DNA from: an uncultured Rhodospirillaceae bacterium
Lineage (GTDB): Bacteria > Pseudomonadota > Alphaproteobacteria > UBA8366
Reading direction: 5' to 3'
NCBI GenBank assembly: GCA_913043025.1
Contig: CAJWLM010000006.1
Span: 93,757 to 157,756 of the forward strand
Length of the DNA: 64,000 nt
The position numbers and the translations under genes are program-made. The notes below the pieces were generated by a model. It did not search any database and was not told the origin of the DNA. It saw only the letters and a list, made by a program, of their open reading frames with translations. Shown here piece by piece: positions 52,359 through 61,292 of this stretch (the stretch's first letter is position 1; every line of letters starts with the position of its first letter).

Positions 52359-52844
52359 TTGTTTTTTAGGTCAGAGAGAAAATCTTTGTTAAGACCGCGA
52401 GCACAGGGTAGGTTGTTATTGCATGACACTTGGCCATCGCAGGCAAGACTGAGGAATATTTTGCGTCACAAACAATCCGAGAGAAGTAAATCTAATTTCG
52501 AACCGGTAAAAAAACGCTCCGGTGCAACAAAGACTTTAAATAGGGCAAAATCTGCCGCCGCTGAAAAAGTAGCAGTTGCTCTCTCATACGATCCAAGTGA
52601 TGAGTACAGTGCTCCAGAGGTTGTAGCGACTGGTCGTGGACACATCGCAGAGCAGCTTCTTAAACTAGCTCTCGAATATGGAGTTAAAATACACGAAGAC
52701 GCCGATTTAGCAGAAATACTTCACGCACTGGACATAGGCGACGAAATACCCGTCGAAGCTTTCGTCGCTGTAGCTGAAATATTACGCTACATCTACGATA
52801 ATGAGGGCGTCCAACCACCGGAGATTGCCGCTAATGCCGAGTAA
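52359..52844 (+). CDS. FhlB-like protein (FlhB C-terminal-domain homologue)
   Basis: AVALSYDPSDEYSAPEVVATGRGHIAEQLLKLALEYGVKIHEDADLAEILHALDIGDEIP aligns by eye with the FlhB C-domain. No in-frame ATG at the N-terminus, so the start (TTG?) is uncertain. Confidence 0.82.
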   Translation: MFFRSERKSLLRPRAQGRLLLHDTWPSQARLRNILRHKQSERSKSNFEPVKKRSGATKTLNRAKSAAAEKVAVALSYDPSDEYSAPEVVATGRGHIAEQLLKLALEYGVKIHEDADLAEILHALDIGDEIPVEAFVAVAEILRYIYDNEGVQPPEIAANAE

Positions 52845-53193
52845 ATCAGACCTTCTTAATGACATAAATGCCATGGCTACCGAAGTAGGCACAGCAATGG
52901 AAAAACTTCAAGCTAATGAGATGGTAACCCTCGATGGGATCGAACCAAGGATCCGTGAAGTTATGGAGGCTGTTGCCGACTTGCCGCCTGATGACGCAGT
53001 AGAGATGCGACCCGCGCTTGTATCACTCCTCGAAAAAATGGAAACTTTTTCAAGTTCATTACAGGAAAAAATAGATCAGCTGAGAATTATGGAAGCAGAT
53101 ACATCCCAAAATCCACCTACTCCAGATTTAGAATCCACCGACATTACAGAAGACAAGAAAAATCTAGATGAAGATGTAAAGGCGAAAGATTGA
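52834..53193 (+). CDS. Flagellar-cluster protein of unknown function
   Basis: 119 aa, MPSKSDLLNDINAMATEVGTAMEKLQANEMVTL..., overlaps the fhlB-like gene; helical, charged. Confidence 0.7.
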   Translation: MPSKSDLLNDINAMATEVGTAMEKLQANEMVTLDGIEPRIREVMEAVADLPPDDAVEMRPALVSLLEKMETFSSSLQEKIDQLRIMEADTSQNPPTPDLESTDITEDKKNLDEDVKAKD

Positions 53194-53248
53194 GAGCAAA
53201 ACACACTGCATATGACTTGGTTTCAGCTTTATCTAGAGAACAGCCTAA

Positions 53249-53605
53249 ATGATAGAATTAGACTACTCCCGGTTCGTTTTGGCACTCATGATTGTCGTGG
53301 GGCTTATCGGCATATTCGCTTTTGTGCTCCGCAGAATAGGGTTTGGCAACATAAGAACGAGCTCGAGCTCCAGACAGCAAAGGCGCCTGACAATCCAAGA
53401 AGTAGCATCCATTGATGCGCGTCGGAAGTTAGTTTTAGTCCGCAGAGACGATACTGAACACCTCGTTTTGCTTGGCCTATCACAAGATTTGCTTATCGAA
53501 AGTGGAATTCCCGTTTCTGATAGCGATAAAACCATAACAAAAAACATAAAGAGAGACAGTGCATTCAAAAGGGTGATTACAGACGTGCTGAGTAAAACAA
53601 AATGA
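53249..53605 (+). CDS. fliO: Flagellar biosynthetic protein FliO-like
   Basis: 118 aa, one N-terminal TM, QRRLTIQEVASIDARRKLVLVRRDDTEHLVLLG; immediately upstream of fliP. Confidence 0.85.
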   Translation: MIELDYSRFVLALMIVVGLIGIFAFVLRRIGFGNIRTSSSSRQQRRLTIQEVASIDARRKLVLVRRDDTEHLVLLGLSQDLLIESGIPVSDSDKTITKNIKRDSAFKRVITDVLSKTK

Positions 53606-54390
53606 CCATGCAGTCACGCTTTCCCTATGATGACCAATTAATTCGGAAAAGTTTTAGCCTTATTGTAATCGTGGGTGTGCTGATTTTGTCCTGTAAGACG
53701 TCATTTGCACAAAACGTCACAATGGATTTTGGGCAAGGCGGTGCGGCCGCAGGTCGAATCGTGCAACTAGTGGCTCTATTAACGGTCATTACGCTGGCGC
53801 CCTCTATCTTGGTGATGGTTACATCCTTTGTCCGCATTGTTGTAGTGCTATCACTTCTACGTACTGCTCTTGGCACCCAAGGCACACCCCCCAACACAGT
53901 CATTATTAGCCTCGCGCTGTTTATGACCTTTTTCATAATGCAACCCACACTTGAGAAAGTTTACGATGATGGAATATCACCACTTATTTCTGAAAGTATT
54001 ACTGAGGAGCAAGCATTCGAACGATCTGTAGCACCGCTGCATGCATTTATGATTAGACATGTACGCGACAAAGATTTGACACTTTTTTTGGAAATGGCAA
54101 ACGTGCCAAAAGTAGAGGAACCAAAGAATACGCCACTACGTGCGCTCATTCCTGCTTATATGATATCAGAATTACGGCGTGCCTTCGAGATTGGCTTTTT
54201 AGTATTCGTACCCTTTTTAATCATCGATATGGTTGTAGCCTCAGTGCTCATGTCCATGGGCATGATGATGCTGCCTCCGGTTATGATCTCCTTACCCTTC
54301 AAACTGATTTTCTTTGTGCTAGTTGACGGCTGGTACTTGATCACAGGAAGCCTCGTAAAAAGCTTTAATATTGGTGCGCCTATTAGTTAG
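53602..54390 (+). CDS. fliP: Flagellar biosynthetic protein FliP
   Basis: 262 aa; TLAPSILVMVTSFVRIVVVLSLLRTALGTQGTPPNTVI, LIPAYMISELRRAFEIGFLVFVPFLIID. Confidence 0.97.
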   Translation: MTMQSRFPYDDQLIRKSFSLIVIVGVLILSCKTSFAQNVTMDFGQGGAAAGRIVQLVALLTVITLAPSILVMVTSFVRIVVVLSLLRTALGTQGTPPNTVIISLALFMTFFIMQPTLEKVYDDGISPLISESITEEQAFERSVAPLHAFMIRHVRDKDLTLFLEMANVPKVEEPKNTPLRALIPAYMISELRRAFEIGFLVFVPFLIIDMVVASVLMSMGMMMLPPVMISLPFKLIFFVLVDGWYLITGSLVKSFNIGAPIS

Positions 54391-54508
54391 CCTCGGCAAA
54401 CTAAGCTAATTTTTTCATGTAAGTTGTTTCACTTTTCCCCCTTTTAAACCAAAGGGTGGCATTTAAATTTTTGATTATCCGTATTCTCATTATTCACTTG
54501 ATACATGC

Positions 54509-57500
54509 TCAATCAGTTTTTTTCGGCTCCCTTTTCAACAGGCGCTTTCGGTAATTGTTTAAAAAGGCTTCAAAGTTATCAATCTCTGTGATTTTTTTGG
54601 ATATGCCTTCCATGTCACCCGTCACTGTCTGACGTGGACTGGCTATATACGAAAAAGAATCACCCAAGGGACTATTTTTCATTGCAGGACCGTATAGCTC
54701 CCGCGCCAGTTTAAGCCCTTGTTCGTCTTCATCAAGACGCATCGCTACGGCCCAATTAAGGACCCTTTGCGCTCCTTTAAGGTCGTATCGGTCTGTTGTT
54801 AAAGGCTCACCTGCTAACCGCTGCAATACCTTACCTGCCTCGCGATAATTCTTGCCTCTCCAATAGATATCTGCACGCAACTGATCAGCAGCAATACTCA
54901 CATCGCCAGCAAGAAGTGCTATTGCCTCGTCATTTTTGCCGAGCTCGAACATAGCCTTAGCACGGATCCGTCGCCTATCATCTTGATTATTTTGTGACAA
55001 CCCCGGACTAAAAGTAGCCCTGAGCGTCTGAAGAGCCTCACGTGGCTTCTGATTTATCAGGTGAACGAGCGCTAACTTAGTACCTGCTTGTGACCTCTTG
55101 ACACCTTTGAGCCTAAAGCGGATGTGATGACTTAGCAGATCAGTCGCACGATCCAAAAGATCTACATCCACCAACCTGTCGGCAAGACGTCCAATCATAA
55201 AATCCCCATCCGGCCCAGCGGGCGTAAGCTCTCGGTATTCGTCAAAAATAGCCAATGATGTGAGTGGTTGTAACTTGTCCGCTTCCCCATCTAAAAAAAG
55301 TTTCCTAAAGGTTTTTGTCATTCGCTTGGCTATATCAACAGTACGTTTATTTTTGGGGAAATAGCTCATCGCAACGCGCAAGCGCAGAAGACCCTTGCTA
55401 TACTCGCCTTTATCAAGATAGTGATTTCCAAGTGTCTCTAAGACGTTCAATTCGAGCTCGTCGCCACGCCAACGATAGCGAAGCCGCTCTAGACGCTCTA
55501 TGGCCTGATCTCTCGTCACTATTTCTTGTTTTATCCCTAAATTAATTAAGGCCAATTCGCTTCGCGCTCCGCTAAACGGATCTCCACTGTCCTTAGACTG
55601 CCGCCAAAATGCCTCTGCGCTATCTAAATCGCCATTTGCCCTTGCAAGAAGTCCCAAACTATATGTGAGCCGAGCCTGATGATCCCGACGCAGCTTCTTT
55701 TCATTCTGTTTGACCAAGTCCACCCAATCTTTTGCCGACTCTGAATTAAATGAACGAAGTGCCGCCTCAATTCGCTCTAGACCAATTATGGTTTTCAATG
55801 GCTCGGGATAAGTTCTGAGCACCGTATCACTATTGCGAAAATCAGCCGATGCCTGTTTCCATTCGCCACGCTTTGCATTCAAAAAGCCACGCCAGAGTTT
55901 GGCTTCACGAAATTTGGTTAAACGCGGATCATCAAGATCCTCTCTTGCAAGAACTAGCCGATTAGAAAGCACCCGAGATGCCCCCCGCAATGCGATAAAT
56001 TCTGTTCTCAGCGTCATTTTTGGGTTGGCTCGCTCCAGAACACGAAGAATTCCCAAAGCTTCAGGCCCAAGGCCCCTAGCAAAGTAGAAACGTGCGAGGT
56101 TCAGTCGAGCCTGCTCGCGCTGCGCATCAGGCACTTCAACTACACTCAGTAAAGCTGCCTGACGTTCAGGTATAAAATCAGCCTCTCCGCCGTTTATCCA
56201 AACCTGCGGTTCGAAAAGTCTCTCGCCAAGCAATGGATCATTCCGGGTTCTATTTTCCTCAGGAGAAATGGCTGATACAAACAAACCGCCATCAGCGGCC
56301 ACGAGTATACCCCTGCCCCGCGAATTTTCTAGGCTCAATCGATCTGACAGAGGAATAAGTGCTACTCCTTGGCTTGATGCCAACACCTGAAATTCAGGAT
56401 AGATATGCTTTTCCCCTATACCCCTTCCAGGAGCCGCCATGGGCGCAACCTTTATCGAGTCACCAATGTCAGGATCCTTAATTGTAACTATGCTGTCAGC
56501 TGCAACACCAGCAAAAAGGAGCTGAGCACCCCCTCCTTCATCAGCTGTAAACTCAAGCGGTATCGGAATGTCGGGGGTGATGGGCCAGCGACCAAAATTA
56601 AGCTCCCAATTAGTGCCGATTTGGCTCACCTTAGGGTTAATTCCTGCCTTGGTTTTGAAGCGCAACACCGTGGCTTCAGTTGCAGGAACCTGTACGATAT
56701 CACTTACAAGCGATTTACCAGCTGACCTAAGAGAATCAAGCTCGAGCGGCTTTTCGCGGTCGAAAACCACCCAAACAAAATCTCCTCGCCGAAACACCGC
56801 GGCACCGACAGGTTCTGGCCAACCAAAGACAAGACTGACAGACTTTGATGGAGGTTCATTATCAACACTACTCGCTTTGTTATTAGATTTAACCGACGAC
56901 CCTGGAAATCCTTCAGCCTTATTCCTCGCAATGAGTTTAGATTGTGTTACTTGGGCTGCTTCTTTGTCTGCCTTCGGAGACAGTGAAGGTGATGATTTGG
57001 AAGCGACTTCAATCGCTGGATCCGGTAATAATTTTGGTAGTGTTTCAACCTTTGGCGTGGGAGCCGCCCGCGGCGTTATATCAGGCACCACTTTAGCTTT
57101 TACATCAGCATTTGCGCTCGGCAAGCCTACTGAGGCAGCTTTGTCATTAGCTGCCGCAGCTATGGTAGAGTTTTGAATGATCTTACTTTTGTTCGCAGTA
57201 TTTTCTAGCGGTTTTTTGGGTCTGGCCAGTGGTTTTAAACCGGAATCCTTTTTCACGCTTTTCCTATCAACCAGTTCAGGTTTTGATAAAGCCAACCCTT
57301 TCGATTCTTCTGAATTAGGCTGCGTGGAACCCCCAGGAATATTCGCCGATTCTGTGATTTTTGTATCCGAGGGTACACTTGAACCTTTTTCTTTCTTACG
57401 TGGCTCAACACGACTAATTTTTGACGGGACGATCCGCGTAGCACTCTTTTTTGCTGGAGGTTTGGGATCATAGATATCCAATATAATACGATTACCAGCA

Positions 57501-58183
57501 CGAAAACTGCGCGATGCTCGGTTTGGGGATTTCTCAACAGAGAATTCTAGTCGCCCCGCGAGATTTAAAGCGGCGGGATTCGTTATGCCTGTTGGCAAAC
57601 GTTTTTTTAGCTTGGGTAAATCAATGATAGCCTCTTGATCAAAACTAAGCGAAACCTTTGCGGGCACAGTGCGAACACGGTAGTTAATTCTACGTTTCCA
57701 ATCGAAAACCAAGCGTGTAAACCCTGTGTTGCTGCCTACCCTAACGTTAACACTAGGTCGCGCCTCAGGTTTAGAAACGGCCAGCCTCTTCGCCTCGACG
57801 TCATTCACTCCTAAACGTCTCAGGTCTAGGATAATTGAATTGCCCCGGGGGTATGTTCGAAGCTGAAATTTACCTCTCAAACCGAACCTCGCCACCCGTC
57901 CTTGGCCGGAGACTGCACCTTCAACAAGGTAATCTTTAAGCGTTATTAGTAACTGTTTTAGATCAGAATTGAACTGGCGTTCAAAACTAACAATTAAGTC
58001 GCTACCTTTTATCACCGCCTGATATTTAACCGGCAGTGGCCAATCGAAAACAATTCTTCCGAAACTTTCGCGCGCCCACCCTTGAACTGCTACTTTCTCC
58101 TGGGCTGACAACGGAGCGATCAATGTTGTTCCATAGATAGCCGCTGCATATACCACAACCCTACAAATGAGTGTGAGCCTCAT
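54509..58183 (-). CDS. Large exported protein with N-terminal AMIN-like repeats and C-terminal TPR-like region (flagellar/motor-associated by context)
   Basis: 1224 aa, signal peptide; three repeats starting FGRIVFDWPLPVKY / FTRLVFDWKRRINY / VSLVFGWPEPVGA; helical TPR-like C-terminal half. Confidence 0.75.
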   Translation of the reverse strand: MRLTLICRVVVYAAAIYGTTLIAPLSAQEKVAVQGWARESFGRIVFDWPLPVKYQAVIKGSDLIVSFERQFNSDLKQLLITLKDYLVEGAVSGQGRVARFGLRGKFQLRTYPRGNSIILDLRRLGVNDVEAKRLAVSKPEARPSVNVRVGSNTGFTRLVFDWKRRINYRVRTVPAKVSLSFDQEAIIDLPKLKKRLPTGITNPAALNLAGRLEFSVEKSPNRASRSFRAGNRIILDIYDPKPPAKKSATRIVPSKISRVEPRKKEKGSSVPSDTKITESANIPGGSTQPNSEESKGLALSKPELVDRKSVKKDSGLKPLARPKKPLENTANKSKIIQNSTIAAAANDKAASVGLPSANADVKAKVVPDITPRAAPTPKVETLPKLLPDPAIEVASKSSPSLSPKADKEAAQVTQSKLIARNKAEGFPGSSVKSNNKASSVDNEPPSKSVSLVFGWPEPVGAAVFRRGDFVWVVFDREKPLELDSLRSAGKSLVSDIVQVPATEATVLRFKTKAGINPKVSQIGTNWELNFGRWPITPDIPIPLEFTADEGGGAQLLFAGVAADSIVTIKDPDIGDSIKVAPMAAPGRGIGEKHIYPEFQVLASSQGVALIPLSDRLSLENSRGRGILVAADGGLFVSAISPEENRTRNDPLLGERLFEPQVWINGGEADFIPERQAALLSVVEVPDAQREQARLNLARFYFARGLGPEALGILRVLERANPKMTLRTEFIALRGASRVLSNRLVLAREDLDDPRLTKFREAKLWRGFLNAKRGEWKQASADFRNSDTVLRTYPEPLKTIIGLERIEAALRSFNSESAKDWVDLVKQNEKKLRRDHQARLTYSLGLLARANGDLDSAEAFWRQSKDSGDPFSGARSELALINLGIKQEIVTRDQAIERLERLRYRWRGDELELNVLETLGNHYLDKGEYSKGLLRLRVAMSYFPKNKRTVDIAKRMTKTFRKLFLDGEADKLQPLTSLAIFDEYRELTPAGPDGDFMIGRLADRLVDVDLLDRATDLLSHHIRFRLKGVKRSQAGTKLALVHLINQKPREALQTLRATFSPGLSQNNQDDRRRIRAKAMFELGKNDEAIALLAGDVSIAADQLRADIYWRGKNYREAGKVLQRLAGEPLTTDRYDLKGAQRVLNWAVAMRLDEDEQGLKLARELYGPAMKNSPLGDSFSYIASPRQTVTGDMEGISKKITEIDNFEAFLNNYRKRLLKREPKKTD

Positions 58184-58902
58184 CTAAAATCGCCTTTTTC
58201 GGGATGGATTATTATATCAACACGTCTCGCCAACTTATCTCGCCAACCAGAGGAGAAACGTTCAACAAGTAACTGAGAATGCGACGCACCATGCCCTAAC
58301 ACTACAAGTCTTTTGTTATAACCACTTTTTTCAAGTTCAGTTGAAACTGCCAATGCTCGGGCCAATGACAGCTTCCAATCAGACGCTAAAATCTCATTAT
58401 GATCTCCCTTCGTTGCAGTGTGCCCCTCAAGATCAATTCGATTTCCAAGTGCCGAAATCACCCCGCCCAGGTTGAATAGTATTTTCTTAGCTTGGCTGGA
58501 CAAATCAGCTTCTCCAGCCTTAAAAAGAGCTTCATCGGGTAACGACACAATCAAGGAATTTTGCAACTGGTAAACACCTGTTGTTTTCAATATTGGATCT
58601 GCCTTGAATGTCTCCTCTAATACTTCACCGAGATAACTAAGTGGCAATGCAGCTACACGCTCTCTTGAAGGTGGTGCAGTATTCCTGCCTGTAATTGGCT
58701 TCTCCTTTTCAAAAATGGTATTGGATAAAGCCAGCCCAGGGACTAATTCTTGCCATTTTTCTGATTGTAATGTTGACATGGAAAACAGCAGGACAAAAAA
58801 AGTTGTCAATATTGCAGTGAGGTCTCCGAAACTTAATAGCCATGAAGGAACCGCACCTTTTTCTTTTTTGCCGTGAACCTCAAAGTTGTTGAAGTTAACC
58901 AT
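58180..58902 (-). CDS. MotB-like flagellar motor protein (OmpA family)
   Basis: 240 aa; PSWLLSFGDLTAILTTFFVLLFSMST keeps the TM Asp typical of MotB; C-terminal OmpA-like LEGHTATKGDHNEILASDWKLSLARALAVS. Confidence 0.85.
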   Translation of the reverse strand: MVNFNNFEVHGKKEKGAVPSWLLSFGDLTAILTTFFVLLFSMSTLQSEKWQELVPGLALSNTIFEKEKPITGRNTAPPSRERVAALPLSYLGEVLEETFKADPILKTTGVYQLQNSLIVSLPDEALFKAGEADLSSQAKKILFNLGGVISALGNRIDLEGHTATKGDHNEILASDWKLSLARALAVSTELEKSGYNKRLVVLGHGASHSQLLVERFSSGWRDKLARRVDIIIHPEKGDFR

Positions 58903-59583
58903 CTACTGCACCAGTCGTTGTAATTTGTATTTCAGCTGACCGATGCCATTTATTCCAAATTTTACTATTACCGAATTTTCTTTGCCTTTATATAATCCTA
59001 CCGAAACTCTAGATGCCGGAGCACCAAAATCTATAATTCTCTGAGCTAGCACCTCCGCACGCTTGATGGCTAATTCTGTGCCATGCTGCATTCGTGTGCT
59101 GGATTCGTCCCCAAAGCTAAAGATTAATTGAATGTAGCTCGCAAATCCTGGCGTCTCAACACCCAACGCACCTGCCGTCCGACTAAGCAAGTCGTGACGG
59201 TCGCTCCTTAGTTGTGCCTCACCGCCAAGAAAAAGTTCATTTGCTGAAAGAATGATCTGTACGTCGTTCGGCATACGCGAAGTTATGAGATTTTCTTTTT
59301 CTACAAAGCTCACCCACAAATGTGTAATTTTCGACAGAAATACATCTGGTGAAAGCACATCCCCAAAGACGGGTAAAGTAGACAGACCAGGACCATCAGA
59401 ATAATCTTTCGCTTGGAAGGTCTCTGCGAGTGAAATCAACACACCCCTGACTTTACTCTCTTCTAATTTTGCCGTGGCATTGAGAAGTATAAAAAAAGCT
59501 AGCAGCAACAGAAAAAGGCATATCAACAAGTAAGGGGCCTTGTCTTTTGGAAGAGGTAATTTCTGTTCGTAATCTCGATTCAT
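58903..59583 (-). CDS. Divergent MotB/OmpA-like membrane protein lacking a TM aspartate
   Basis: 226 aa; single N-terminal TM APYLLICLFLLLLAFFILLNATAKLEESK, OmpA-like C-terminal region (HGTELAIKRAEVLAQRIIDFGAPASRVSVGLYKG). Confidence 0.7.
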   Translation of the reverse strand: MNRDYEQKLPLPKDKAPYLLICLFLLLLAFFILLNATAKLEESKVRGVLISLAETFQAKDYSDGPGLSTLPVFGDVLSPDVFLSKITHLWVSFVEKENLITSRMPNDVQIILSANELFLGGEAQLRSDRHDLLSRTAGALGVETPGFASYIQLIFSFGDESSTRMQHGTELAIKRAEVLAQRIIDFGAPASRVSVGLYKGKENSVIVKFGINGIGQLKYKLQRLVQ

Positions 59584-59628
59584 CTAAAAACCATGGCTCC
59601 GTAATGCAAAAAACAATCTGACATAAAG

Positions 59629-60015
59629 TTAAAAATCACCCACTAATTTTACTAATTTGCATTTTAATTCTGCCACATTGAAGGGTGTTTGAATGTTGGT
59701 GCAAAATCTAGCAACTGAAGGATCAGTGTTTTCAAGTTTTTTGCCTTGGCCAGTCATCAGAAAAAAGGGGGTGTCTTTCAATTTACGGTCCGTAAAAATT
59801 TGATTAATCATATCCAGTCCTCCCATGTTAAACAGGTTATCATCTGCTATAACCAAGCCGTATTTCTTACGATGTAGCATTTCCATCGCCATTTTACCGC
59901 CAAGGGATTGATCAACATTCTTAAGACCCAGCTGCTTAAGTAAATTACGAACAATCTGGAGCATTTCCAAATGATCATCGATAATTAAGATGGGCATATT
60001 CAGATCAACATTCAA
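59629..60015 (-). CDS. CheY-like single-domain response regulator, divergent
   Basis: 128 aa; ILIIDDHLEMLQIVRNLLKQLG, LVIADDNLFNMGGLDMI, FFLMTGQGK. Confidence 0.85.
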   Translation of the reverse strand: MNVDLNMPILIIDDHLEMLQIVRNLLKQLGLKNVDQSLGGKMAMEMLHRKKYGLVIADDNLFNMGGLDMINQIFTDRKLKDTPFFLMTGQGKKLENTDPSVARFCTNIQTPFNVAELKCKLVKLVGDF

Positions 60016-60109
60016 CTTCGCCGCGCCTCCTGAAGATTACAAAATTCTACCTCAAACCGCCCTGAACCCTACCTACGATCCCTCGAGCGTAATTTCGGCC
60101 AACTCTCCA

Positions 60110-60787
60110 TCATTTTGGCAAAGAAAATGGTTTCTTTTGCTCAGCTAGCTCGCGCGTTACAACACGGGCTTTCTTAACTTCCATAGCTGAAATGATCATT
60201 GCCACCTTCCGAACACTCATTTTGGCAACAACTCCCATCAAAACAGTCATATCAAGTTCATTAAAAATTCGCGCAGCATCTTTTGGTTTCATGCTCTCAT
60301 AAATTTTTACCAAATTCCGTAACCGAGCTTTTTCTTTCTCATCGGCCGCACCCAACAATGATTTAATATCCTGACGTATCTTTTTTAATTCGCCCTGCTT
60401 GGTGACTAATTTCAATTCTGCAGCTTGCAACAAACCCTCTCGACGCGTTATTTGCCGTTCCCGACGATCCAATGTCTTGCGACGTTGAGACAATTCTTGA
60501 AGTATCAAAATTTCGGAACGACTGAACTCTAAGGGGTCGATATTTTCTTCCTGACCTTTTTCGCCAGGCTGATTTGGTACAGGCGATTCTTCCCCTTTTT
60601 TTGTCTTTTTCTCACCTGATTTTTTTACCTGTGGGTCGAGCTGCGTCGTCTCTTGCGCTAGCGCTGTTTGCACTTCAATACCCCCCTCAATATCACCGAA
60701 CTCAACCCAAATGGAGCCTGCTTTTAAAGTCAGAATTAAAGTGGCAACAAAAATAAATACCGGCAACAAACGAACACGACTAAGCAT
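60110..60787 (-). CDS. MotE-like protein
   Basis: 225 aa; N-terminal TM, coiled coil, C-terminal YESMKPKDAARIFNELDMTVLMGVVAKMSVRKVAMIISAMEVKKA (MgtE_N-like). Confidence 0.85.
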   Translation of the reverse strand: MLSRVRLLPVFIFVATLILTLKAGSIWVEFGDIEGGIEVQTALAQETTQLDPQVKKSGEKKTKKGEESPVPNQPGEKGQEENIDPLEFSRSEILILQELSQRRKTLDRRERQITRREGLLQAAELKLVTKQGELKKIRQDIKSLLGAADEKEKARLRNLVKIYESMKPKDAARIFNELDMTVLMGVVAKMSVRKVAMIISAMEVKKARVVTRELAEQKKPFSLPK

Positions 60788-60791
60788 TTTT

Positions 60792-61292
60792 TCACCTCAT
60801 GCCTTCAAGAGCTTTAAGAAGGTCTGATTTTTTTTCCTGGCGCTTGCTCTCGGGGTCGATACCGTCATCCTGTTTTACGTTAAGCTCCGAAACACTCTCG
60901 TCATCTACAGCAGCGGCCAAAGGCTTATCTTGTGATCTGCCATAACTCTTTAATTGAGATCGGCGACCAGTATTAATTGCGGACTCTAACCTGTCAGCCA
61001 TTTCATTGGCTCGCTCTACCATAAATGATAATTCATCGCGCAACGTAACTGCTTTCACTACCTTTTCTTCCAATACCTCCACCGTTTCACTAGCCTTACT
61101 TTTGAGCCGCAAGATACTATCTTCAGCGCGCTCCGTGGATGCAGCGAATGTCGTCAGCAATTTCTCCAACTCAAACTTATCGTTTCTTAAATCACTGAGC
61201 TTCTCATTCAGGCGCCAAGCGTAATAAATCATCATTGCCAACATACCGACAAGCAACAACTCAAATAGGATGGAGATTTCGGGAAACATCAA
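60792..61292 (-). CDS. DUF6468-type membrane protein of flagellar cluster
   Basis: 166 aa; N-terminal TM, YYAWRLNEKLSDLRNDKFELEKLLTTFAASTERAEDSILRLK. Confidence 0.7.
   Translation of the reverse strand: MMFPEISILFELLLVGMLAMMIYYAWRLNEKLSDLRNDKFELEKLLTTFAASTERAEDSILRLKSKASETVEVLEEKVVKAVTLRDELSFMVERANEMADRLESAINTGRRSQLKSYGRSQDKPLAAAVDDESVSELNVKQDDGIDPESKRQEKKSDLLKALEGMR

Noticed and set aside
56568-57176. 202-aa plus-strand ORF
   Set aside because: Antisense to the low-complexity linker of the AMIN/TPR gene; no domain.
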